Assembly (NCBI GenBank): GCA_025449115.1
Contig: JAHLKC010000004.1
Coordinates: 434,001 to 498,000, forward strand
Direction of reading: 5' to 3'
Origin: Chytridium lagenaria
Taxonomy: Eukaryota; Chytridiomycota; Chytridiomycetes; Chytridiales; Chytridiaceae
Length of the DNA: 64,000 bases
Shown here one piece after another: positions 23,701-36,368 of the stretch. The position numbers were made by a program, and so were the translations under genes. Under the pieces are notes generated by a model. The model made no database searches, was not told the origin of the DNA, and was given only the letters and a program-made list of their open reading frames with translations. Positions within the stretch are counted from its first letter, which is position 1. Every line of letters begins with the position of its first letter.

Positions 23701-23907
23701 AATCTCGTCTCCCTCAAGCTGGGCTTTCTGCCATCTATCCTTTCCATGCGCCATGGATTCACTACAAATTGGTATAAAAAGAACAGCAGAAAAAAGGCCC
23801 CTAAGCACGAAAAAGATGACTACAACTGTTCTCTGGTTTGCTGGGTTATTGGCATCTCGGTTGAGAAAGATGGGCAACGTTGCGTCCACGTTCGCAAGTG
23901 ACGACAT
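20747..23907 (-). CDS. Large polytopic membrane protein (TRP-channel-like, tentative)
   Basis: Starts ATG 23907 (MSSLANVDATLPIFLNRD). Early hydrophobic helices include LPYLFLAIVFVSFVLIQ and QAGFIMFFIGCNGYLVLV, then a charged cytosolic stretch (DYYRVKTELRKKIAARSY), NFVQILILMAEFVQLASFP, LLSFFFAGFFVLATFLLD, DWILVFLPLCNLFYLI, LTIILLLYTLIPTAE-like segments across small exons, and a last helix WVRISLTIILGWVVILVL. The final 290 residues are a Ser/Pro/Thr-rich cytosolic tail (KISAKPLALAISKVQETV). Several one-base breaks lie at short homopolymers, including a TTT at about 22999 whose shortening fuses two apparent genes into one. The membrane layout resembles fungal TRP/Pkd-like channels, but I see no diagnostic motif. 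Confidence 0.5.
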
Positions 23908-24175
23908 GGTGGACTATCGACAATAAAATGATGGTGGCTATAGCAAGTACTCTTTCTGTTCCAGGCTTGGTGTCGCATGCAAAGCCTCAAAGCCCCCCAC
24001 ATTTTTACGTAGCAGTTCGAACTTCAGAATGTTCGGTTTGTGCCCCAATCAAAAGCTTCATATCCCCAATAAATAAAAATAATGACACATTGACAATTCA
24101 CACATTCAAAAAAGGCCTCGAAAGGTCTTTATTTTAAAGTAAATAAGAAAAGTATAATGAGAAGACAATATCACT

Positions 24176-26101
<1,926 letters not shown>

Positions 26102-27430
26102 GTTGTAGCTAAGTGGGGAGCAGATTGCAGACAGGTAATTGAAGTACGAATCCCACGCGCTCCTTTAGTGAACCAAGAGTGTGTTTTGGGGTGCCGCTTT
26201 CCCGTTTCGATGAAGGGGAAGTTGAGGGAAGGCAATGCTTTACCAAAATTATAATCGTGTCACACAATAGAAGAAGCGAGCGAACACCTTGGTCCAAACC
26301 ACTTCTGACCTCACTTGTTATCCCATCTAAAATTCGTTGTGCAGTGTTTCAAATGAACCATCATCTAACGTTGTAAATGAACGACTAGTTGATGCTGTTG
26401 CTGGTATAAAATACTTTAATGAAAATGTAATGTATGGCGCATTCTGTGCTCTCTGCCATGATGAAATACTTTATTTGAGCACTCTGCAACAAAAAGAGCT
26501 GCAATTTCAGTGTTTGCATTACAAACTCCCATCGCACTGGTCTTTAAAACAGTGTGGTTATGATTACTCGTTTTCATTTATTTCCATTTTCCTACTATTA
26601 AATTATAATTAAACTTATTATGTTTATCTAGAACTTTAAGTTTTAAGTAAACGATGAAGGACACTATTAATGTCTTCACAGTTCAAATAGGTATATCTCA
26701 TTATGAAACGTCGGAACGCGATGATGCCGCTCTGCGTGCATAGACGGTGGTTTATGTATTGGAGTTTTTGGCCGTCACTCCCTCGTGTTGGCAGATGTCC
26801 TTAGTATTGATTAGAGGAAAGAGAAGAATAAATGTTATTGGGGATGATGCGGCCAGGATGTAGTCGAGTGCAAAAGAAGTGGTGATGGGAGGGATTGCCG
26901 CTCGTGATTCAGCCAATAATTTCACCAGTCATGGCCATCGCATTGACAAGGGAACGGAAATCCCACTCTGCCCATTCTCCTGGCTGCTCAGGTCCCCACT
27001 TTCTTCTTTTCACCCTGCAATCTCCTTTTCCTCATCCTCATCCTTCCACTTCAAGACTATTGTTCCTTCAGTAACCCAAGTTGGTTGTCATCCCCCCTTA
27101 AGAGATCCTCAACCCCCCTTCTCGTTGTCGTTGACCTTCCTCCCATCAAGCGCTTCGCAGGAGACCTTACTCCTGACGTTCACTTGTTGAGACAGAAACA
27201 TAAAGGAGACTGTGCTTGTGTGAGGTCAGAAGACTAGTCTTTTATAGTCAACGAATTGAACTCCTAGTTCAAACGGGTCAACCGGCTCGCTTGGGGGAGA
27301 ATATTAAAACGTTGTTTCCCTTCCATTGCACCAGAAGGACTTGGACTCAGCAAGTACCGCCTTACGATCGCTCAGGACCAAGAAAGGCTCGAAACAGCAA
27401 ACTTGTTTGATCATCCGAAGAATCCCCACC
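26102..27430. other. Divergent intergenic region
   Basis: 1.3 kb between the divergent MAP kinase and secreted-protein genes. Short ORFs here lack motifs or intron structure. A pyrimidine-rich stretch at about 26960-27180 precedes the plus-strand gene. No RNA gene recognised. Confidence 0.55.
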
Positions 27431-29389
27431 ATGCGCGTGCAACTCTTTACCTTGTTGGCAGTTTTATTGGCAGCTCCTTCCTGGGGATATGTTGCGGAGA
27501 GGCTGAAGCCTAATCAACTTCCTGTCGAGTTTGACAACCAGCTCTTCTCAAAGCAGCTCAGCGAGATCCCTGCTTTTGCTGGTGATGTTGTGGCAGGGCC
27601 CTTTATTAGGGAAGGCAGATGGTGAGAGGCTTTACTTTCTCACACTTTGCAACCTTCGCTCACCTTTTCTTCAATACAGGGGCAACCTCTACTTGTCTGG
27701 CTCAATTATGCCGCGAGACGGCTCTCCTGCGAAGTGCTTCTATGGTTCCTTCAGATTCAACGGCACCTCTCTCAAGAGCGGTATCTTAGACCCTTCAAAC
27801 GAATTCTCCCCGATGGTCCCTGTATTATGTTTGGAGCTGCAAGGGCTCTTGACGGAACTACATATCACCTAGGAACCCGGAATGGAGCACCTTACGTAGC
27901 AAAACTCAACAATGACATGTCCATTGTTGACACCGACTTCCTCGTGCTCCACAGGGATACACTTGCTACTTTGACAAGCGGTAAAGTCATTAATGGTGGT
28001 GCCATTGCGTTGAACCAAGTTACGGGCGAGGTTTACTCTGCTTGGAACTTCGATGACAACACAGTCACTATTCTGAAATATGCCCCTTCAACAAAATCTA
28101 TCTCGCTTTTTACTTCAACCCCTGGTATGTAAAAAAGGCACGAAAAAGCAATTCCTGATGTATATTTTATCTTTCATTGGCACAGCTGGAGCCAACACTA
28201 AGGTCTCAAGTCTGTACGTACTACCGAATGGTGTTCTCATGACTGTTGGGATCACCTTAAACCGTTTTGACAGAGACGGCTTGCCATCCGCCGGCAAGGC
28301 ATCAGCGTTCGCAGGCTGGTGGGTAGACCCGCGTGATGGAAGCTCTGGGAAGCTTCAGGACATTAAGGTTTGGGTGGTAAGTTAAGATAAATTATAGATT
28401 CCTTCGTAATTAATGGTTTTCTAATCTATACCTTTCCGAAACTTCAACTTGAAACCATGACAACCCCCGCAATTATCCATCTTTATAGCTAAGCAATCCT
28501 GTCACAGGTATTTGAGTAGTTTGTACGAACAAGAAGTTTTTGACACAGTTCTTTAGATATCTCGATATCAGTTGACGACCAAGATTACAGCGTTTATATG
28601 GCCATTTCCTTTGAAAACGCTGCATCACAAGTTTACAAGCTCGCTCCCGTTGTCCCCAAATTGAACGTTAACCTCCCACTCACTCAAATTGAGATCCCCG
28701 GAAAATTCACCTCATCCATTGCCAACTTCCCTGAGAGCTTTGCCTTTATCGCAACAACCATTGACGGCGTCGGCAATGTCATTTACGTGACAGACAGTAC
28801 CTTGACCCAAAAAAGCACCCTGAAGCTTCCCCGGACTGCTGCTGGCGAAAAGTTTGTCAGCTTTGTGGCCTGCAAACGCGAAGTTGGCACAGTCTTCATC
28901 GTCAGCACCGACTCATCAAACAATCTCGTGCTTCGCAAGGCTGGCAACAAGGTGAATCGTGTCCGTATCTTCCACAGGAAAACTGGCCTCGTTGTCACCA
29001 TGGCTCTTGACTCCAAAGTCATTCTCTTCCCTCTTGACGAGACCACTAAGAATCAACAATTTGACCGCAGTCTCTTTACCAACACCTTCAGGAATGTTCA
29101 ACTTGACCGTGCTCTCACTACTCGTGGCCGCCCCTTCCGTTACTCTACTTACGAGCAAGAGAGAGGTTTCAAGCTCATTGGCGAGCCTTACAGGCAAGAG
29201 AACCGCTTCCAGCGTTTCGCTTTCAGCAATGGTCGCATCATCAGTCTTAAGGACAAGAAGTGTTTGGGCATTGACAGAAACTTCTTGGTGAATGGGCGTT
29301 GGCCAAGAACGTTCACAGGTCTCCCTCTTATCACTGTCCCTTGCTCGACAGACAAGCTCCAAGTCTTTGACATTGCTCGTGCCATCTAG
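27431..29389 (+). CDS. Secreted protein with signal peptide, function unknown
   Basis: ATG 27431 starts a clear signal peptide (MRVQLFTLLAVLLAAPSWG). Introns: about 27622-27679, 28125-28185 and one near 28380-28575. Repeated blades of the type GNLYLSGSI, GTTYHLGTRNGAPYVAKL, VTGEVYSAWNF and NVIYVTDSTL suggest a beta-propeller-like secreted body. The C-terminus (GRIISLKDKKCLGIDR..PLITVPCS) has the look of a beta-trefoil lectin repeat. One break at CCCC near 27812 (FSPDGPCIMFGA once a C is added), and the third intron's phase is unresolved. Cell-surface or extracellular location is supported by the signal peptide; carbohydrate binding is a guess. Confidence 0.65.
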
Positions 29390-29961
29390 ATGTGTTAGAT
29401 TCATATCGTGCACCGCTACGTAATTACTTATATCAACTCTCCGAATTCTCGCCTCCCATCGCCCCAAAACAATACTCACGTTACCCATCCACTCTAAAGC
29501 ACATCCATCCCTAATCTTGAATTGTATTCAACCCTACTTTGACAACTTAACCGCCATTTCTTTCTATTTTGTATCAAATGCCCATACTTGCTCACATGTT
29601 TTGTTATTTTATTTGTAGTCGGGGGTCGTGCTTGCACTTGCTCCGCGAATCTTTTTTGCATGCTCTGTTTGTAAAATGCCTTTTCAACCCCATTTAAACT
29701 TCTTAATCCCGTTTCCTTCACAAGGAAATAATAAACACCTCAAAGTCTTAACAATGTTAGCCGCAGTGAAATGATGATAACTTGTACCCTTTTGATCCGT
29801 TTTCCCCCGAAACAAGCGTGTTAGCCCCTCGTCAGCCTTCTCATCTTCATCCACCTACTCAGCCCCCCTTTTTTCCCCGATCTCTCACGATTGCTGGGAG
29901 GCATTTAAGTAATCTCTGAGAGCATAGCACCCTTTTTTTCCTCCACACCATTTCTAACGTA
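29390..29961. other. Intergenic region
   Basis: 572 bp between two plus-strand genes. Pyrimidine-rich stretches near 29820-29900 lie upstream of the next ATG. No coding seen. Confidence 0.5.
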
Positions 29962-32651
29962 ATGACAGTTCACAGCACCCTTCGCATCGTCTACGCGGGC
30001 ATCGAAGTCGAATGGGATGAAAATGAATCCCTTTTTTGCATCCAAATCCATGACGGATTCTTCCAACTCGACACGTGAGATATCCTGTCCCATCACTTTT
30101 CACTCATAAGTGACTCTTAGATACATCGGTTCCGTAAAATCCGACGGCCATCGCCCATGCACCGTCGAGGACGTCGAGAACCAAATCATGGAATGGCTGC
30201 AAAACTACACACGTAGTCACACGGTGAAACTTCAATGTGCTGGTATTGGGATTCTCGAGAACAAGGAATTCTGTCGACGGCGTGGCGAGATTCATATAAC
30301 GAAACGGTCCACCCTTGATGGGATCAGCGCATTCCCACGACGGATGAGTGAGAGTTCATCGTTGAATGAGGATTTAGTGGTGGATGGGATAACGCAACCA
30401 TTTCCGAGGGATATATGGCCAAAGTTATGTCCACCTGAATTGAAGAGTGGCGAGAGTAGGTTTAAGCTGCCGGTGAGGCTTTGGAGGGAGATGGATGTGT
30501 TACCGTATTTGGTGCCAACTCAGGGGACTTCGGTTGATGAACGAGGTAATGCTCAACTCATTTTATGGCGGCTTTATAATTTTGTAGCTTGCCAGGCTGT
30601 TCGGAAAATGACTACCGCCATTGCACCAAGTATGATCGGAAATATTCCTCAAAATGTTATGGGCCACGCCACGAGGTTGAAGTAGATTTTAAAGGCATGA
30701 TCCGTCTCACCGACGCTGACGACTACATTGACACTTTAAGGGATAGATCACTTTGGAAGGTAATTTTTTAATATCTTTACGATATATAACGCGTAAAGGT
30801 CTTGAATGAACTCGTTGACATATCCGAAGATCGCAAACTTTTCCTCTGTTACTTCTCATCAACGAGTCAAGGTGGAGGTGTGGCTTTGATGCGTCATGCC
30901 TTGATCCGTTTGTTGAGATTGTTGGAGGTGAACGCGCACTGGTTCGTCTGTAAACCAAAGCCCGAAATATTTGAGATCACGAAACGAAAGTTTCATAACG
31001 TGTTGCAAGGGGTTGCGCCGCCTGGGAGCGTTCTGACGGAAGATGATAAGAGGAACTATGAGGAGTGGTGTCGTGAGAATTGTGAGTTGTATTGGAATGA
31101 GGGTCCGTTTTTGCATGCGAATGTGATTGTGATCGATGACCCACAGTGTGAGTACTTGTACATCGTTAGTATTTGTTCATGATATTTTTGTTAGTGTGTG
31201 GCATTATTCCACATATTAAAAGAGTGAATCAAACTTGTAAGATTATCTATCGGAGCCACATTGAAGGTAAATGGCCAATGCTGAGAGAATATATGCTTAT
31301 TGTACTTTAAGTTCGCTCGGATTTAGTAAAAGAGGAAGGAACACAGGCTAACATAAATTGGAACTACCTTTGGGGTTTTATCAAGGAATGCGACATTTTC
31401 GTCTCTCATCCTGTCGCCAACTTTGCGCCTTCCATGGTCCCGAAGCAAAAACTTTACTATATGGGAGCATCGACCGAGTAAGTTTTCATATTCGTATGCT
31501 TGCTTAAGAAATGTTTAGTTTGCTTGACGGATTGAATAAACCACTTGCGAAGCCCGACATGGAGTTTTACCGTATCGCATTTAACCGTATCAGTTTCGAT
31601 CAAACTGGGAAACGAGCTGATTTCTGGCATCGTCCATACATTGTCCAAATCTGTCGATTCGATCCATCGAAAGGTACAATTAGGAGATATCTTTTTTTTT
31701 GTGACAGTTCCGTTGCTGATGTCTGCAGGTTTGCCGGATGTTCTTCGCGCATACGCAATGTTTCGGAGGAATCTCAACGGTGATTACCCGCGTAATAAAA
31801 TTCCTCAACTTATTATTGCCGGTACGGGGTCTGTGGATGATCCTGAGGGTCGATTGTGTTTGACTCTTTGCTTGAGTTTCCTTGATGATGAAATGTTTGA
31901 GGGTCTTGACTCCGATATCATTATGGCAAGGTGAGAAATTACAGAAATAGATTATTTCATTTAATAACACGTTTGTTTAATTTGAAAAGGCTCCCACCTT
32001 CTGACCAGATCATGAATACGCTTATGAGGGGGGCTGGGTCGCGCTTCAGCTTTCAATTCGTGAAGGATTTGAGATTAAGGTGACTGAAGCTCAAGTGAAA
32101 GGTATGAGCATGGAGTTAATCAGAAATTGATTAATTCTTTTTTTCAAGGTATTCCGTCATTGCATATGCGTCCGGTGGTATTCCTCTCCAAGTCGAGCAT
32201 AATCAGACGGGGTTCTTGGTCAAGACTGGGGATTACAGCGCGGTGGCGTGCTACTTAAAGGGATTGTTGGAAAATCACGATCTTTACAATCGCTTGAAGG
32301 ATACGACGAAGGAGAAGAAATGATAACTTGTTCACTGTAAGTCATTTATTTGTTGCGAATGTAGTTTCTAATAAGATTTTAAGGTGGGAATTGCTATTAA
32401 TTGGCTTTATCTCGCAAACTGTGTCGCCCCCATGATGGGGGTGGCAGAGCCTTGCATTGGATGTTTGAAGTGTGTCAAAGATGAGGTAATTTTATAATGT
32501 ATTTGGTTAAATTAATGCAGTGTTTTTTTTGGCTTGGAAGGCGAAACGCAAGGCAACGCTGAAGTTGTGTGCAGAAGGAGTGTCCGTATCAAAGTTGTGG
32601 CGACAAAGAATGGGGGCTTTCAGAGAACTTGTCAGAGAATTCCTACATTGA
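29962..32651 (+). CDS. Trehalose phosphorylase (retaining, GT4-type; Ccg-9 family)
   Basis: Reversible phosphorolysis of trehalose to glucose and alpha-glucose 1-phosphate, as in basidiomycete trehalose phosphorylase and Neurospora Ccg-9. Landmarks along many short exons: SSTSQGGGVALMRHALIR, TKRKFHNVLQGVA, VIVIDDPQ, KIIYRSHIE, SHPVANFAPSMVP, GASTD-LLDGLNK, QICRFDPSKG, IAGTGSVDDPEG, LPPSDQIMN, and the GT4 E-x7-E motif in REGFEIKVTEA followed by YASGGIPLQVEHNQTG. The late exon VGIAINWLYLANC matches the family C-terminus, which ends VREFLH at a TGA at 32649. About five one-base breaks occur, mostly in A or G runs (near 30610, 32030 and 32320). Its stop overlaps the start of the next gene (TGATG). 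Cytosolic trehalose use is inferred from the family. Confidence 0.83.
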
Positions 32652-33953
32652 TGGCATTTCAGCCAAAGAAGATTGAATGCTCCAACGGACGCATCGTCTC
32701 CGCAAAGACGTGGGAGAGGCGGCGTCTCCTGAAGAATCGAAAAGAGAGGATTCATTGCGTTGCATGGTTGGGTGAGATTCTCTCCCACTGGTGTATATAA
32801 ATAACATGTATTAAAAACCATTCTACATTGATGATCGTTTCTATATACAATTGTTTCGTCCATAGTTAGATAACGCCAATACTTGGGACCTCCTTGCTCC
32901 TGCGCTCGTGAATAGACTTGGAATTTACATCATTGCAATTGATTTGCCGTACGTGTTGAGCGATATATATCTCATCCTATAATAGTGGCCACGGAAAAAG
33001 CGAGCCTTTACCGCCAAATCAACTTTATTATCCTTGGGAATTCGCAGGCACTCTTCTCGATGTATCTGAAGCGTTAGGTAACAATCATATATACAGAAAA
33101 TATACTGATTTATTGAAAGGATGGAGAGAGTTCAACATACTGTCGCACTCTCGAGGAGCTCATATCTCACTTCTTTTCTCCGGGTGCTTCCCTGATCGAG
33201 TTTATCGTCTCATCGCCATCGAATCCATCGGTCTCGTAAATCATTTCAAAGACGACGCAAAGGTGCTGGCATCATTTCTGACAAAGAGGCGGGAAATGAA
33301 TTTAGCTGAAACGAGTGCAGCCAAGATGCTATCGATTGAAGTCTCAGAAAATCTTACTTCTGAGCAAAGAGACGCGATAAATCACCGCGGGAAGTCGACA
33401 TTTGCGACTATCGAGGAAGCAGCGCGAGCTCGCATGAAGGGAGAGACTCCTCTTAGTTTCAACGCCGCTATGAGATTATGCGAAAGGGGTTTAGTGAAGA
33501 TAAAATTGACTGCTGACACCAACTCTAAACCAGTCAAGACGATACCCCGAGATATCCCAACCCTAATATCTCAAATATCGACATCATTAAGCGAATCGAC
33601 CACTGACGTATTCACATGGTCGACGGACAAGAGGCTCATGATCAAAACCTTTGTAAGATGGGAGGATGCTGCTTTTACCAAGATTATATCGCAGAGTCAG
33701 GCGCACATTTTAATGATCTTTGGAGAGGAATCTGTATTGTGGGGCTTAGGGACACTTGGGCGGCGTTCGGATGTGTTTCGGAACGCGTGAATGCATTGGC
33801 GAATCGGAACGTGTTGAAAAATGGGCAAAACGAGGAGGTTGGGTCTTTTTTAATGAAAGATGTGGGTGGAATCATCACCCGCATTTGGAGGAGGATACTG
33901 TAAAGGGCGTTGTGGACGTTATTGTATCATGGCTATTAACAACTGGTCAATAA
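32651..33953 (+). CDS. Alpha/beta hydrolase (SERHL/MEST-like), upstream paralogue
   Basis: ATG 32651 (MAFQPKKIECSNGRIVSAK) overlaps the TGA of the trehalose phosphorylase. After RGFIALHGW an intron (32772-32865) leads to LDNANTWDLLAPAL, then IIAIDLP-GHGKSEPLPPN, the nucleophile elbow LSHSRGAHISLLF, and the C-terminal His region HHPHLEED. The elbow is S-H-S-R-G, so the first Gly of G-x-S-x-G is Ser. The lid region carries FLTKRREMNLAE, matching FIQRRREFNRAP in the downstream paralogue. Frame breaks near 32745 (AAAA) and at two places around 33730-33880. Substrate unknown. Hydrolase fold is clear. Confidence 0.72.
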
Positions 33954-34707
33954 GGTTGAGGCGCTGGACATTTGTATGAATAATAAATTCGGATGGGTGC
34001 ATGCTGGTACTTACCTACGACGATAGCTGAGATGGCCATTTGGGGTTGGACCCTTCATTTGATGTCATATGCATAAAAAAAAGGTTTACATTGTAATGCA
34101 CATGGGAGAATCTCCTTTTTATCAAACTTTGACAAAAAAAATATGATTATGGTGTGTATATATGAGCGTGAAAAGCCGAATTTATTCGGCTGATTTCGGT
34201 CGCACATTATCCTGACGCCTGTCCTGACGCCCACCAACCACTCTCTTTGGTCCTCTCAACAACAACAACCATCAACAACATCAACATCAACAAAAAACGT
34301 AATTGAATTTGAAGACCCTTGTGCCAGACTACTCAAAACGAAGGTTCGTCGTAACCTACCCCGTCTCTATCTCCTTATGACGTAGATGGATTGCTGTTGT
34401 CTGGTTGGTCTCAGACGGTTGTTTTAGCAACAGAGTTTAGGGGCTCACTTGGGATCCATCATTATTTGGGAACATACGTACTTCACAGCCGAAACCTACA
34501 TCATCATCTATTATTCTTTCTTATGGGCTGAGCCTTCTTTTTACCTTATTATCCAAACTTCCAAACTTGTATATTTCAATCTCTCATCTTGACTTCTATC
34601 CATCTCCTCGACGACCTGCCCTTGATCTCGAGTGCTTATGCTCTGCGGTCCTTCTAAGTGGTCCGCTAACTAACCCTTGTTTCCACACACTCGCTTTATC
34701 AACGAAC
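33954..34707. other. Intergenic region between the hydrolase paralogues
   Basis: 754 bp holding a perfect hairpin at 34174-34191, a CCTGACGCC direct repeat near 34211-34232, and CAACA-rich sequence at 34259-34295. It carries the downstream hydrolase promoter; no ORF recognised. Confidence 0.5.
34174..34191. repeat. 7-bp perfect hairpin
   Basis: AGCCGAA, loop TTTA, TTCGGCT. It lies about 520 bp upstream of the ATG at 34708 and 220 bp downstream of the first hydrolase. Too short to name; could be a regulator site or transcript-end structure. Confidence 0.5.
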
Positions 34708-36331
34708 ATGTCCCATTCGAATAGTCGCAGAGTTTTGCCGACTAACAGGAGCTTTCTGGAACAACCCACAGTTGAGAATCTGCTGAGAACTCGGCAACCT
34801 GAAGGAGTACCAAGGCAATATCCAATCGTGATGGAATATCCTCAAGGACCACCCAGCTCACAGCCTCCAATGGCGCATCAACCACCACCTACCCACCCAC
34901 AAGGACAAGGGGCGAGGCCTTGGCCAAGTGGACAGCCGGGAAATGACCTCACATGGCCGGGAAAGGAGCCTTACCCTCAGAATCGTCCAGAGTCGCAACA
35001 ACCTGCATATGGGAACTGGGAAACCGGAAGACCCAACCCTTCTTCTACATACCTCACCCATACCCAAGCCATCAACCCGGATTCTGACACTCATCCCCGT
35101 TCCCCCGCCACCTTCCCCCTCCCTTCCCCATCACTGCGTCATCATCATCTGGAAAACTTCCCTCCATGTCTACCCTCGGCCCCACTCCTGTCCAGACATG
35201 GCCTCCTCAAACCCCGCCAGATCATAGGTTGGCTCGGGATAATTTTCCGACCTATTCAGCCGGTAACTCGGGTCCGTCACTTCCTTCCTTATCGTCGTCG
35301 TTAAGTCATCATCGCCCTTCGCATGGTAACGCCGAACATGACTCGGGTTTGTCCACAGAAAGTTCACGGCCTTCTCCACCTTACTCACATTATCATCAAC
35401 GGCCGGCTATGCCAACTGGTGGTTGGCTTCTTGCACCACTCCCGGCTCCAAATGCTACCACGAATGATAGCTACTCCACATCACGGTCTCCACCGTCTTT
35501 GGTGGGGCATCCACCATCACAGCCGCTAAGCGCTTCACCTTCTCAGTGGACTCACCATGAGGAGCGGCCCAATTTTGGCAGATACCCCGCTGCCTCAGCA
35601 TCCACACATTCTGCTAACGCAACATCCTACCCTCCACCGCCTGCTCCTGTAAGCAGCTTTAATTCACACGCCACTCCATCTTCCACATACGGGTACTCTT
35701 CTTCTGCTGTTCCTTCTGGACCACCACGTCCACCTGCCGCGAGTCGATACTCGGGGGAGCACGCGACCCTGTATATCCATCGACACATTCGCATGATGGG
35801 ACGCGTCCTCGGATGCTTTCACCTGCGAACGGGCAATCTGGATATCCACGCGCACCTATTGTCGAGGCCGTTCACCTCCCCGACCAACCCACCAACTATA
35901 CTTCACTCTCTATCTCTGTTCCATCAGGGATTGAACTACAGGCCAAAGTATGGGGAAGAGCACCTCCTGATCACGTTGACGCGGCATCCAAAGCTTCCTC
36001 GTGCGTGCTGGCAGTTCATGGCTGGGTGAGTCTCTGTTTTTATTTTTCCCCCTTATATTTAATTGTTGCAGCCCTTTTCCCTCACTTTCATCCAATTCCC
36101 CATCTTTTGGTTTTCGTGGTTTTTAGCCGAGGCCATTAGTTACACAATGATTTTAATTATCTTTTTAATCTTTTTATTTTTGGAAAGATTTGATTTGTTT
36201 ATTCTTCTTTTTTTTGTGACACTATTGGGCTTTAATTTCTTTTATTATTATTCGATATTTCGGAAGGGGCGCGGTAAATTTATTTTATTTCGAAATGGGC
36301 GGCTTTAATTTTCTGTTTTCCTTTTCAATCT

Positions 36332-36368
<37 letters not shown>

